Source: Halarcobacter sp. (GTDB taxonomy: Bacteria; Campylobacterota; Campylobacteria; Campylobacterales; Arcobacteraceae). Taken from it: a stretch of DNA of 64,000 bases. The stretch lies in assembly GCF_963676935.1 (NCBI RefSeq), contig NZ_OY781470.1:682001-746000 (forward strand), written 5' to 3'. Within the stretch, counting starts at the first letter, position 1. Each line of letters begins with the position of its first letter. The notes under the pieces were generated by a model, which was not told the DNA's origin, did not search any database, and saw only the letters and a program-made list of their open reading frames with translations. A program made the translations under genes and the position numbers. Shown here one piece after another: positions 24,779 through 33,828 of the stretch.

Positions 24779-27700
24779 ATGAATATCACTAAATTTGCTT
24801 TGAAAAATGATAAGGTTACTATAGTTTTTACACTATGTATATTTATTTATGGGCTTATATCTTTTCTTGATTTACCTAGGGCAAAAGACCCAGGTTTTAT
24901 TATAAGAACAGCGACAGTAGTTACATATTTCCCTGGAGCAAGTGCAAAAAGAGTAGAGCAGTTAGTAACTGATAAGTTAGAAAAAGAGATACAGCAAATG
25001 GCTGAAATAGATTTTATTAGTTCTACTTCCAAAAATGGTGTCTCAATTATTTTTGTTAATATCTTAGAAAAATACAAAAAAATGAGACCTATTTGGGATG
25101 ATTTGAGAAGAAAAGTTGAAACAGGTGCACGATCTTTACCTCGTGGTACTTCTACACCAATTGTTAATGATGAGTTTGGAGATGTTTATGGAACAATAAT
25201 CTCTGTAACAAGTGATGGATTAGATTATGATGAGTTAGAAGATATAGCAAATGATACTAGGGATATTTTTCTAAGACTTGATGATGTAGCAAAAATAAAT
25301 TTAATAGGTGTTCAAGAAGAGGTTGTTTATGTAGAGTTTGATAATTCAAAACTTGCAAAATTAAACCTTAGTGCTAGTTATTTAAAATCAATTTTAGAAA
25401 ATAAAAATATAGTTATCTCAGGTGGACATATAAAGTTAAATAAAAACAGATTATCAATAGAACCAACTGGTAATTATGAAAATATTGAACAAATAAAAAA
25501 TACAATTATTCCTTTAAAAAATGGTGAAAAACTTTTTTTAAGAGATATTGCAGATGTGATAAAGTCTTATAAAACACCAAGTGATATGATTGTAAAAAAA
25601 GATTCAGAACCAACTGTTCTTATAGCTATTTCTATGAAAGATGATGGCGATATCATAAGAATGGGTGAGCAAATAACACAAAAAATGCATGAGATTCAAA
25701 GTAAACTACCGCTTGGTGTAAAACTTGATAGATTGTTTAATGAACCAAAAATTGTTGGACGGATAATAGATAATTTTGTATCAAATCTTTTGCAAGCGAT
25801 AGTTTTAGTAATAATTATTATGCTATTTACCTTAGGTATGAGAACAGGTTTAATTGTTGCATTTTTAATCCCTATGTCAATCTTAATGTCTTTTATTATT
25901 ATGTCAATGTTTAATATTTGGCTTGACCAAGTCTCATTGGCTGCTTTAATTATCTCATTGGGACTTTTAGTTGATAGTGCTATTGTAATGAGTGAATCAA
26001 TTATGGTATTAAGGCAAAATGGAAAAGATGTTGTGGAGGCTTCACTTCAAAGTGCAAAAGAGTTAAAGATTCCATTATTGACATCTGCATTGACAACATC
26101 TGCTGCATTTTTACCAATATTTTTAGCAAAGTCGACAACCGGAGAATATACAAATTCCATATTTAAAGTTGTAACCATTACATTATTATCATCTTGGGTT
26201 TTAGCATTAACATTAACACCAGTTTTAAGTAAATATTTTATGAAAAAAGAACCAAAAGAGGATAGAAAAACTAAATTTTTTGAAATTTATAAAAATTCAA
26301 TAATTATAGCTTTAAAATATAAAAAAACTGTCTTGCTTTTAACTTTTCTTATATTTCTAGGTGCAATTAAATTATTAGATTTTATACCAAAAAAATTCTT
26401 CCCACCTTCAAGTGAAAATACTTTTACAGTTGAGATAACTTTACCTGTAGGAACAGCAATTGAAACAACAACAAAAGATGTAAGTGTAATTGAAAAATTT
26501 ATAAAACAAAAATATATGGGTGAAAAAAATCAAAACAAAGTTGAGAATTTTGTAACTTTTATAGGTGAAAGTGCACCAAGATTTTGGCTTTCTTATGACC
26601 AGAAACTTTCTAGTGTGGAGTATAGTACTATTTTAGTAAATATAAAAGAGTTTAAAGATATGCATGAGATTAGAACTTCAATTGAAAATTTTGCCAAAAA
26701 TAGTTTTCCTGATATGCAAGTTATTACAAAAGCTTTATCCATGGGTCCACCCGTTAAAAAACCTATAGAGATTAGAGTTAGTGGAAAAGATATTGATAAA
26801 CTTTTTGAAATGAGCTCAAAAATAAAACAAGAATTAGCCAAAATTGATGGGGTAAAAAATATTGTAGATGATTGGGGCTTGAGAAATAAAAAACTTGTCG
26901 TTCAAATAGATGAAGACAAGGCTTTAAAAGAGGGAATCTCTAATATGGATATTGCCTTATCTTTACAGACAAGTCAAAGTGGATATCAAGTAGCAACATA
27001 TAGAAAAGATGATACTCTTATTCCTATAATGTTAAGGTCTAAGCATAATAGTAGAGATGATTTGCAAAGATTAAGAACATTAAATGTTTATTCTCAATCT
27101 ACAGGTAGAAATGTACCTTTATCACAAGTTGCAGATATAAAAGTGGTATATGAAGAATCAGTTATATTAAGAAGAGATAGATTAAAAACAGTGATTGTTG
27201 GAGCCGAGGTTCAAGCAGGATATAATGCACTTGCTATTAATGAACAGATTCAGCCTTTTATGGATGAGTTTTCAAAGTCTTTTGAGTTGGGTTATTATTA
27301 TACTTATGGTGGAGAATATGAAGCTTCTGGAAAAGCTAATAAGTCAATTGTTGTTAATCTTCCAATAGCATTTATGGCTATACTTTTATTGATGGTTATG
27401 CAATTTAATTCTGTAAAAAAACCAATAATCATCTTGACAACAATACCTTTAGGTATTATTGGAGTTAGTATTGGTCTTTTTGTTATGAACTCTTATTTTG
27501 GTTTTATGACTCTACTTGGAATAATCTCTTTAAGTGGGATTGTTATTAATAATGCGATAGTTTTATTAGAAAAGATTAAAATAGAACAAGAAGAAAACAA
27601 CTTTAGTCATTATGATGCTATTATTGAAGCTAGTTTAAATAGGTATAGACCAATTATGCTTACTACAATGACAACTGTTTTAGGCCTTGTTCCTTTATGG

Positions 27701-27835
27701 TATAGTGGAGGAGTTATGTGGGAGCCTATGGCTATCTCTATTATTTTTGGATTAATGATTTCAACAATGTTTACTTTGATTTTCATCCCAACATTTTATG
27801 CAACAATATTTAAAGTGAAAAAAGAGAATAGCTAA
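24779..27835 (+). CDS. RND-family efflux pump (inner membrane)
   Basis: 1018 residues, the normal size for an AcrB/MexB-type trimeric proton-driven pump. Membrane helix 1 is followed by the porter region (GASAKRVEQLVTDKLEKEIQQ). Helices 2-6 include the proton-relay region SLAALIISLGLLVDSAIVMSES with an Asp typical of helix 4; the second half repeats this plan. The N-terminus (DLPRAKDPGF) resembles the subgroup often paired with TetR-regulated three-gene operons. Substrates are probably hydrophobic or amphiphilic toxic compounds, but cannot be read from the sequence. Last gene of the operon, with a terminator at its end. Confidence 0.93.
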   Translation: MNITKFALKNDKVTIVFTLCIFIYGLISFLDLPRAKDPGFIIRTATVVTYFPGASAKRVEQLVTDKLEKEIQQMAEIDFISSTSKNGVSIIFVNILEKYKKMRPIWDDLRRKVETGARSLPRGTSTPIVNDEFGDVYGTIISVTSDGLDYDELEDIANDTRDIFLRLDDVAKINLIGVQEEVVYVEFDNSKLAKLNLSASYLKSILENKNIVISGGHIKLNKNRLSIEPTGNYENIEQIKNTIIPLKNGEKLFLRDIADVIKSYKTPSDMIVKKDSEPTVLIAISMKDDGDIIRMGEQITQKMHEIQSKLPLGVKLDRLFNEPKIVGRIIDNFVSNLLQAIVLVIIIMLFTLGMRTGLIVAFLIPMSILMSFIIMSMFNIWLDQVSLAALIISLGLLVDSAIVMSESIMVLRQNGKDVVEASLQSAKELKIPLLTSALTTSAAFLPIFLAKSTTGEYTNSIFKVVTITLLSSWVLALTLTPVLSKYFMKKEPKEDRKTKFFEIYKNSIIIALKYKKTVLLLTFLIFLGAIKLLDFIPKKFFPPSSENTFTVEITLPVGTAIETTTKDVSVIEKFIKQKYMGEKNQNKVENFVTFIGESAPRFWLSYDQKLSSVEYSTILVNIKEFKDMHEIRTSIENFAKNSFPDMQVITKALSMGPPVKKPIEIRVSGKDIDKLFEMSSKIKQELAKIDGVKNIVDDWGLRNKKLVVQIDEDKALKEGISNMDIALSLQTSQSGYQVATYRKDDTLIPIMLRSKHNSRDDLQRLRTLNVYSQSTGRNVPLSQVADIKVVYEESVILRRDRLKTVIVGAEVQAGYNALAINEQIQPFMDEFSKSFELGYYYTYGGEYEASGKANKSIVVNLPIAFMAILLLMVMQFNSVKKPIIILTTIPLGIIGVSIGLFVMNSYFGFMTLLGIISLSGIVINNAIVLLEKIKIEQEENNFSHYDAIIEASLNRYRPIMLTTMTTVLGLVPLWYSGGVMWEPMAISIIFGLMISTMFTLIFIPTFYATIFKVKKENS

Positions 27836-27850
27836 GCTATTTTCTTTTTT
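27818..27850. terminator. Bidirectional terminator after the RND pump
   Basis: AAAAAAGAGAATAGCT and AGCTATTTTCTTTTTT, a 16-bp near-perfect inverted repeat with A and T ends, lying across the 3' ends of both convergent genes. Confidence 0.75.
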
Positions 27851-28730
27851 TTAGTATTTTTATATTATTTAAAATTTTTACTGCAAAAATTGTTAATGCT
27901 GTACCAATTATAATTGAGATTGTAATCTCTTCTTTTAAAAATATTGAACTTAAAATTATGGCTGCAAAAGGAACAAAGAAGATAAAACTACTAACTTCTC
28001 TTGCTCCAAGTTTTTCTATTCCCAGAAAATATATTGTATTAGCAAATGTAGAAGCTATTATTGTTAATACAAATATATTTATATAAAAATATTTGTCAAA
28101 TTTTGTGTAATCAATTTCACTTATATCTACAAAAAATATTATATTTAACAATGAAGTTACAAGGTATAAATAAAAGGTAAATACAATAGGAGATATTTTT
28201 GTTGATTTCGAACTAAGTATAGTTACTATAGGCCAAAAGATTGAAGCTAAAATAAAATACATATTATGAATAGTAAATATTTCATCTATATTAAAACTCC
28301 ATACATTTAACATAGTCATAACTCCAATTGCACCAATAAATAATGCAAATGCATCTTTCCTTTCTATTTTTTTACTTCCAAATATTGCTAAAATCAAAAA
28401 TGTATTAATAGGTATTAATGTAGTTACAAAGGCTCCACCTAAACTTGCTGTTCCATATTTAGTTCCCAAAAAGAAATATTTCATATAGGAGATAAAAACA
28501 ATAGCTGTAACTATTACTAAAAGTAAACTTTTTAAATCAATTCTAAAAGATTTTCTCAGTAGCAAAATGATAGGTATCATTGTAATTGCAGTTATAAAAA
28601 ATCTTAAAAACATTGTTTCAAATTCGTTTATATATGAACTTAAAACCTTTACATTTACCCAAGATGCTCCCCAGCCTATCATAGCAAGGAATAATAAGAA
28701 ATAAAATATATTTTTATTTGATTCTGTCAT
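27837..28730 (-). CDS. EamA/DMT-family transporter
   Basis: 297 residues from the preferred start MTESNKNIFYF; an in-frame ATG at 28784 would add 18 residues that cover the regulatory repeat. Ten hydrophobic segments are arranged as two EamA repeats of five. Typical motifs are GWGASWVNVK in helix 1 and a closing FVPFAAIILSSIFLKEEITI in the second repeat. Members export amino acids, purines or other metabolites across the inner membrane; the substrate is unknown. It lies directly downstream of, and in the same direction as, an AraC-type activator gene, which probably controls it. Confidence 0.85.
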   Translation of the reverse strand: MTESNKNIFYFLLFLAMIGWGASWVNVKVLSSYINEFETMFLRFFITAITMIPIILLLRKSFRIDLKSLLLVIVTAIVFISYMKYFFLGTKYGTASLGGAFVTTLIPINTFLILAIFGSKKIERKDAFALFIGAIGVMTMLNVWSFNIDEIFTIHNMYFILASIFWPIVTILSSKSTKISPIVFTFYLYLVTSLLNIIFFVDISEIDYTKFDKYFYINIFVLTIIASTFANTIYFLGIEKLGAREVSSFIFFVPFAAIILSSIFLKEEITISIIIGTALTIFAVKILNNIKILKKRK

Positions 28731-28775
28731 AAAAACTCTTTTTATTTTAAATATAACAAAGAAGTAGTTTTTTGT

Positions 28776-28791
28776 ATAGAACAAAATTGCT
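28776..28791. promoter_or_regulatory. AraC-site copy before the EamA gene
   Basis: ATAGAACAAAATTGCT, identical over 16 bases to 29622-29637. It lies 46 bases upstream of the EamA start on the minus strand and overlaps the stop codon of the AraC gene. Confidence 0.65.
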
Positions 28792-29590
28792 ATTGTTTGG
28801 TTTTGAAAATATTTTTATTTAAAGTACTAGGTGAATATCCATAAACTCTTTTAAAACTTCTATTAAAATGGGATTGGTCACTAAAACCAGTATGGTATGC
28901 TATCTCATTTAGATTAATCCCTTTTGAAATAAGCTCTTTACCTTTTTCAACTCTTTTTATAAGTATATATTGATGGGGTGTTAAGCCAGTTGTATTTTTA
29001 AAAGTTCTTAAAAAATGGTATTTACTAAGATTAGAGATTTGTGCTAAATCATCAAGTGTAATATTTGACTCTAAAGAATCTTGTATAAATTCAACTGAGT
29101 TTTTTATAATAGGTTTCTTATTAAATACTGGTTCATAAACTTTTGTTTTATGGGTATAGTTTTTTATTAGATATGAAAGTGCAGTTATAAGACTTGTTTC
29201 TGTTTCCATTTTATTACTATTTGAATAGGTATTGATAAAAAATTGTCTTAATAGATTACATAAAACAACATCATCAATAGTATGTTTAGTAAAAATAGGG
29301 CTTTTCTTTTCATAGAAAATTTGTTCATATATTTGACTTATTAGTTCTATACTTGGATAGAAATTTGTGTATTTCCATGAATTTGAATCTCCACCATGAA
29401 CCTCTCCTGGATTAATTACTTTTGTTGAATTTTTATATAAATAAAATGTTTTTTTCCCATGTAAGGATTTAAATTTTCCATCATGGGTTATCCCTATAGT
29501 ATATGTATCATGAAAGTGTTTTGTAAATTGATCATTTGTATTTTTTACATGCTCAAAGATTGTTTTATCAAAGGTTTGAAGTTTATTCAT
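28790..29590 (-). CDS. AraC-family transcriptional regulator
   Basis: 266 residues. The N-terminal ~150 residues are a cupin-like sensing domain (FHDTYTIGITHDGKF, then NPGEVHGGDSN with conserved Pro, Gly, Glu and His). The C-terminal ~100 residues carry two helix-turn-helix units: LDDLAQISNLSKYHFLRTFK and NEIAYHTGFSDQSHFNRSFK, followed by the family signature GYSPS. The same 16-base sequence lies in front of this gene and in front of the EamA transporter gene, so it probably controls both. The inducer is likely the exported compound. Confidence 0.92.
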   Translation of the reverse strand: MNKLQTFDKTIFEHVKNTNDQFTKHFHDTYTIGITHDGKFKSLHGKKTFYLYKNSTKVINPGEVHGGDSNSWKYTNFYPSIELISQIYEQIFYEKKSPIFTKHTIDDVVLCNLLRQFFINTYSNSNKMETETSLITALSYLIKNYTHKTKVYEPVFNKKPIIKNSVEFIQDSLESNITLDDLAQISNLSKYHFLRTFKNTTGLTPHQYILIKRVEKGKELISKGINLNEIAYHTGFSDQSHFNRSFKRVYGYSPSTLNKNIFKTKQ

Positions 29591-29621
29591 AAGATATTAT
29601 ATCTAAAATAAAAATATAAAA

Positions 29622-29637
29622 ATAGAACAAAATTGCT
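29622..29637. promoter_or_regulatory. AraC-site copy before the araC-type gene
   Basis: ATAGAACAAAATTGCT, 16 bases identical to 28776-28791. It lies 32 bases upstream of the regulator start codon (minus strand). Confidence 0.65.
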
Positions 29638-29643
29638 CTATTT

Positions 29644-30951
29644 TTATGCTTTTTTAACTCTAAGTAGAAGAACAACACCAATTAGTGCTGCTATAAATGA
29701 AGCTGCAAATACTGCTAATTTAACAGCAGCAATAATACTTTCATCAACAAAGGCTAAGTGGGTGATGAAAATTGACATTGTAAAACCAATTCCAGCAATA
29801 AAACCTACAGCTAAGATTTCACTCCATGATAATTCATCGGGTTTTTTTACAATACCAAATTTTGAGGCAAGATAAGTTAGTCCTAAAATACCAACAGGTT
29901 TTCCTATAACAAGTCCTAAAACTACACCTAAAACAATCATAAGGTTTTCATTTATTCCTGAAAAGTCTATAAGTACCCCTGCATTTGAAAAAGCAAAAAG
30001 TGGCATAATAAAAAATGCAGATAGTCCATGAAGATTATGTTCTAATCTTATTAAAGGGTTTTGTACTTTATCATAGTTATATCCAATATTTTCCAATGAA
30101 TCTATTTGATGGTGGTTGATAATTGGAATATCATCAATATGTGCTTCAAAATCATCTAAATCTTTTCTTGATTCTGAGATAAATTTTTTTTCATCAATTT
30201 TAGAATTAATAGGAATAGCAAAAGCTAAAAGAACACCTGCAATAGTTGCATGGATACCAATTGCATGGATATATATCCATAATCCAATACCTAATATTAA
30301 ATAGGGAGTTAATTTTTTAACACCTTTAATATTTAATCCCCAAATTAAAGCATAAATAATTCCTGCATGTAGAAAATATTCTGCATGAATCTCATTTGTA
30401 TAAACAGTAGCTACTACAAGTACAGCACCTAAATCATCCACAACAGCAAGAGCTACTAGAAATAGCTTTAATGCTGGATTAACTTTTGTACCCATTAGCA
30501 TCAAAATACCAAGTGCAAAAGCAATATCTGTTGCCATAGGTATTCCAAATCCATAAGGATTATCTGTATTAAATCCTACATAAATTAAAGCAGGAATTAA
30601 CATCCCACCTATAGCTGCAACAATGGGAAATGCTGCTTTTGAAACAGAAGAGAGTTCACCTATTAACATCTCCCTTTTTATCTCAAGTCCAACCATTAAG
30701 AAAAATAAAGCCATAAGCCCATCATCAATCCAATAAGTTAAACTCATAGAGATTTCATGACCACCAAGATTTATTCCTAGTGGAAGATGCCAAAGGTCAT
30801 AATACTCTTGACCCAAACTTGAGTTTGCAACAATTACAGCAGCAACAGTTGCAATAAAAAGTATGATACCACTTAGGGCTTCTTTATTTATAAATTTTTC
30901 TAAAGTTATTAACTTTTGAATCACTTTTGATTCTCCTGCTTGTTTAAACAT
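29644..30951 (-). CDS. nhaA: Na+/H+ antiporter NhaA (first copy)
   Basis: 435 residues with about 12 membrane helices. The transport-site Asp pair is visible in ALAVVDDLGAV, with further hallmarks WIDDGLMALFFLMVGLEIKRE, PMATDIAFALGIL and, near the end, GIGFTMSIFI. It exchanges external protons for internal sodium and supports pH and salt balance. There is a hydrophilic insert of about 60 residues between helices (KIDEKKFISESRKDL...), as in other Campylobacterota copies. The start overlaps the 3' end of the Fur-family gene by 31 bases, so it is probably co-transcribed with that regulator. A second, distinct NhaA is encoded at 44512-45867. Confidence 0.93.
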   Translation of the reverse strand: MFKQAGESKVIQKLITLEKFINKEALSGIILFIATVAAVIVANSSLGQEYYDLWHLPLGINLGGHEISMSLTYWIDDGLMALFFLMVGLEIKREMLIGELSSVSKAAFPIVAAIGGMLIPALIYVGFNTDNPYGFGIPMATDIAFALGILMLMGTKVNPALKLFLVALAVVDDLGAVLVVATVYTNEIHAEYFLHAGIIYALIWGLNIKGVKKLTPYLILGIGLWIYIHAIGIHATIAGVLLAFAIPINSKIDEKKFISESRKDLDDFEAHIDDIPIINHHQIDSLENIGYNYDKVQNPLIRLEHNLHGLSAFFIMPLFAFSNAGVLIDFSGINENLMIVLGVVLGLVIGKPVGILGLTYLASKFGIVKKPDELSWSEILAVGFIAGIGFTMSIFITHLAFVDESIIAAVKLAVFAASFIAALIGVVLLLRVKKA

Positions 30952-31298
30952 TTAGGGCAAATTCCTTTTATAATAATATTATCGATTTCATATCCTTTTA
31001 AATCAATATCAATTTTTTCATGTATACATTCTATTTTTGAACATTCATTACAAATAAAATGGGAATGTTTTGTTTTTGCTATTTCATAATATCTTTTTTT
31101 GTCATTTGATTCAAAGGAACTAATTATAGATTCTTCTTCAAACTTTATTATATTTCTATAAAAAGTTGCTTTATCCATACTAAGATTGTTTTTAATATCT
31201 TCATAACATAAAGGTTTTTTTGAAGAGATTAAAATCTCCAGTATTGCTTTTCTAGCTGAGGTAAGTTTTATTGTTTTTGATATGTTTTCTAAGTTCAT
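30921..31298 (-). CDS. Fur-family regulator, probable zinc regulator (Zur)
   Basis: 125 residues. Residues 1-75 form the winged helix (SARKAILEILISSKKPLCYEDI, then TFYRNIIKFEEESII). The structural zinc site is complete with CNEC and CPKC, and a His-containing segment (TKHSHFIC) supplies the regulatory ligands. It is divergent from znuA, and two 15-base TGCAA/TTGCA palindromes lie between them, so zinc is the most likely signal. PerR or Fur identity is less likely from context. The 3' end overlaps nhaA. Confidence 0.8.
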   Translation of the reverse strand: MNLENISKTIKLTSARKAILEILISSKKPLCYEDIKNNLSMDKATFYRNIIKFEEESIISSFESNDKKRYYEIAKTKHSHFICNECSKIECIHEKIDIDLKGYEIDNIIIKGICPKCLNKQENQK

Positions 31299-31353
31299 AA
31301 AATATTATATCTTTATATTTTTAAAAAAAAGTTTTATTCATTTTTTGTTTATT

Positions 31354-31368
31354 CGCAATTCAGTTGCA
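31354..31368. promoter_or_regulatory. Zur-type box 1
   Basis: CGCAATTCAGTTGCA, 12 of 15 matches to the perfect palindrome at 42641. It lies in the divergent promoter between the Fur-family gene and znuA, 56 bases upstream of the regulator start. Confidence 0.6.
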
Positions 31369-31399
31369 TTAAAGTTTTTATAGATTAAAATTCCAAAAA

Positions 31400-31414
31400 T
31401 GCAACTTGATTGCA
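31400..31414. promoter_or_regulatory. Zur-type box 2
   Basis: TGCAACTTGATTGCA, 13 of 15 matches to the box at 42641. It is 12 bases before the znuA ATG, overlapping the start of its leader, a position suited to repression. Confidence 0.65.
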
Positions 31415-31426
31415 AAAAGGATAGAA

Positions 31427-32410
31427 ATGAAATTAATATTATTTATGTTGTTAAGTTTAAGTAGTTTAGTTCTTGCAAAAGAAGTAACAGTATCTATACT
31501 TCCTCAAAAATACTTTGTAGATAAAATTGCAAAGGGTAAAGTAGATGTAAATGTGATGGTTAAACCAGGTGCAAGTCCAGCAACTTATGAACCAAAAACA
31601 TCACAAATGAAACTTTTATCTAAGTCTATTGCATATTTTTCTATTGGAGTACCATTTGAAAAAGTATGGTTAGAAAAATTTGAAAGTGCAAATAAAAATA
31701 TGCTTATGGTAGATACTTCAGAAGGTATTAAAAAACTTCCAATTGCTGCACATGAGCATCATGAAGATGAAGATCATGCAGATGAGCATCACGACCATGA
31801 AGAGCATGCTGATGAAAACCATGAACATGAAGAACATGCTGATGAAAACCATGATCACGAAGAACATGCAGATGAAAACCATGAACATGAAGAGCATGCA
31901 GATGAACATGGACATGAACATTCTGGTTTAGATCCACATATCTGGCTTGAACCAAACTTAGTTAAAATTCAAGCAAAAAACATTTATAATGCCTTAGTAA
32001 AAGTTGATTCAGAAAATAAAGAATTTTACAAAAATAACTTAGACAAGTTCTTAGTTGAATTAGATACATTAGATAAAAAAATTGAATCAATTTTGGAAGA
32101 TTATAAAGATAAAGCATTTATGGTTTTTCACCCATCTTGGGGATATTTTTCAAAAAGATATGATTTAGAACAAATCTCAATTGAAATTGAAGGAAAAGAG
32201 CCTAAGCCTGCACAACTTGTAGAATTGGTAAAAGAAGCAAAAATTCATGATATAAAAATAGTTTTTGTAGCTCCTCAATTTTCTCAAAAAGGTGCTAAAA
32301 CTATATCTAAGAGTATTAATGGTAATGTTGCTACAATCAATCCCTTAGCTGAAAAATGGGATGAAAATTTAATAAAAGTAGCTGAAGAAATTGCAAAATC
32401 GTATAAATAA
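31427..32410 (+). CDS. znuA: Zinc-binding periplasmic protein ZnuA
   Basis: 327 residues from MKLILFMLL, placed 11 bases after AAAAGG; a signal peptide covers about 1-18. It belongs to the cluster A-I metal-binding proteins: VSILPQKYFVDKIA and PGASPATYEPK at the start, GLDPHIWLEP and VFHPSWGYFSKRY with metal-ligand His residues. Between the first ligands and the rest is a His/Asp/Glu-rich loop of about 55 residues built from 10-residue units, which traps zinc in ZnuA proteins. It would normally feed ZnuBC, but those genes are absent here. Instead the next gene, overlapping by 20 bases, encodes a ZevAB-like fusion. Regulated by two upstream boxes. Confidence 0.92.
   Translation: MKLILFMLLSLSSLVLAKEVTVSILPQKYFVDKIAKGKVDVNVMVKPGASPATYEPKTSQMKLLSKSIAYFSIGVPFEKVWLEKFESANKNMLMVDTSEGIKKLPIAAHEHHEDEDHADEHHDHEEHADENHEHEEHADENHDHEEHADENHEHEEHADEHGHEHSGLDPHIWLEPNLVKIQAKNIYNALVKVDSENKEFYKNNLDKFLVELDTLDKKIESILEDYKDKAFMVFHPSWGYFSKRYDLEQISIEIEGKEPKPAQLVELVKEAKIHDIKIVFVAPQFSQKGAKTISKSINGNVATINPLAEKWDENLIKVAEEIAKSYK
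31775..31921 (+). repeat. 30-bp tandem repeat in the His-rich loop of znuA
   Basis: Four full 30-bp units (from 31775, 31805, 31835, 31865) and a partial fifth, each encoding H-A-D-E-N/H-H-x-H-E-E. In-frame unit gain or loss would change the zinc-loop length. Confidence 0.85.
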
Positions 32411-33818
32411 ATATCTATTTATTATCTTAATATTTACGCACACTCTTTACGGGTGTGCACTTTGTACAATATATTCCCCCGAAACAAGAGTTGCCGTAAC
32501 TTTAAAAACAACACAAACAAAAATAAAAGAGGCTAAAATACTTTGGGTTTTAACCAAAGAGTTTACTCAACAATTAGAGACTGTTTATGATGTCAATCAG
32601 AACAATTATTTAGATAAAGATGAATTGATACCTGTTGAGCAATCTTTATTAGACTATATTATTCCTAAAAATTATTTGACACATATCTCTTATGATAAAG
32701 TTATAAATAAAGATAAATCAAGGCCAGTTGAAGTAAAAGAGTATAAAACTTTTATAAAAAATTCACTTTTACATTTTGAATATACAATTGAGTTAAATTA
32801 TGATGTAATTAAAGATAACATTTTATTTATAAATGTAAATGATGACGAAAACTATTTTATTTTATTAATGGCAAAAAATAGTTTAAAAATTGATTCGCCT
32901 ATTGAAATTGATAAAGAAGTAAATAAACAAAGTGTTGCTTTTTATATCTCATCTTCTGCTCCTGTAAAAGTTGTTGATGAAGAGGAAAATACTGTTACAC
33001 CAGCTATAGAAGAGACAGGCAAAACATTAGAAAAAGAAAAAAAAGAAGAAACTTTACTTTCTAAATACACAAAAAAACTAAAAGAGTATTTGATTAAAAT
33101 AGATAAAGGTGACGATTTTGCTTTATTTACATTACTTCTAATCTCATTTTTATATGGAATAATTCATGCTTTAGGTCCAGGACATGGAAAATCTCTTGCT
33201 TTTTCATATTTCGTTTCAAATAAAAGTTCATATACAAAAGCATTTTTTATTTCACAAGCAAGTGCTTTTATTCATATAATTGGTGCATTAATTTTAGTTG
33301 TAGTTTCTGTTTTTATTTTAGAATCTATTTTAAATAATTTTGTAAATGATTCTGTAGAGATTTTAACTAGAGTCTCTGCTATACTTATTATGATATTAGC
33401 TATGTATATTTTATATAATAAATTTAATAACAAATCTTGTTCTTGCAGTTCTTGTTGCTCTTCGAACACATCTTCAACTTGGAGTACACAAGTACCAAAA
33501 AATACTACAAAACTAAAACCAAATTTTATGAAAAAAGATTTATATTTTGTATTAACTGCTGGATTAATTCCTTGTCCAGGTACAGTAATATTATTTATCT
33601 ATGCATTTATATTAAAAACATATTTTGCTGTACTTTTAGCTTCAATATTTATAAGTCTTGGTATGGGAATTGTAATATTTATCTCTTCATTTTTAGGTGT
33701 AAGTTTACAAAAAGTTTCATCGAAATCCCACAGTATAACAAATTTTTTAGAGATTGCATCACCTGTTATTATGTTTGTTTTAGGAATGTTATTATTTTTA
33801 AATGCTTCAATTATTTAA
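32391..33818 (+). CDS. ZevA-ZevB-like fusion: DUF1007 domain plus NicO-type metal transporter
   Basis: 475 residues, TTG start inside the end of znuA. A signal anchor (about 8-22) is followed by a periplasmic DUF1007 domain (about 25-215): KILWVLTKEFTQQLETVYD and an EF-hand-like loop DVNQNNYLDKDEL. After a charged linker come six or more helices of the NicO family, with HALGPGHGKS in helix 1 and a second half starting at AGLIPCPG. A Cys cluster (SCSCSSCCSS) lies in the central loop. In Haemophilus the two halves are separate proteins, ZevA and ZevB, needed for growth at low zinc. Fusion and linkage to znuA suggest a one-piece zinc uptake system; NicO relatives such as RcnA export nickel/cobalt, so direction is not certain. 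Confidence 0.8.
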   Translation: MQNRINKYLFIILIFTHTLYGCALCTIYSPETRVAVTLKTTQTKIKEAKILWVLTKEFTQQLETVYDVNQNNYLDKDELIPVEQSLLDYIIPKNYLTHISYDKVINKDKSRPVEVKEYKTFIKNSLLHFEYTIELNYDVIKDNILFINVNDDENYFILLMAKNSLKIDSPIEIDKEVNKQSVAFYISSSAPVKVVDEEENTVTPAIEETGKTLEKEKKEETLLSKYTKKLKEYLIKIDKGDDFALFTLLLISFLYGIIHALGPGHGKSLAFSYFVSNKSSYTKAFFISQASAFIHIIGALILVVVSVFILESILNNFVNDSVEILTRVSAILIMILAMYILYNKFNNKSCSCSSCCSSNTSSTWSTQVPKNTTKLKPNFMKKDLYFVLTAGLIPCPGTVILFIYAFILKTYFAVLLASIFISLGMGIVIFISSFLGVSLQKVSSKSHSITNFLEIASPVIMFVLGMLLFLNASII

Positions 33819-33828
33819 GTGAGAAAGC

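Noticed and set aside
31406-31426. Upstream TTG start for ZnuA (MIAKRIE...)
   Set aside because: It would lie inside the palindromic box and spoil the signal peptide; ATG 31427 has the AAAAGG site.
31718-31955. Frames in His/Met-rich repeats opposite or within znuA
   Set aside because: They are by-products of the 30-bp repeat. The repeat is also not a CRISPR array: no spacers, and it encodes the ZnuA loop.
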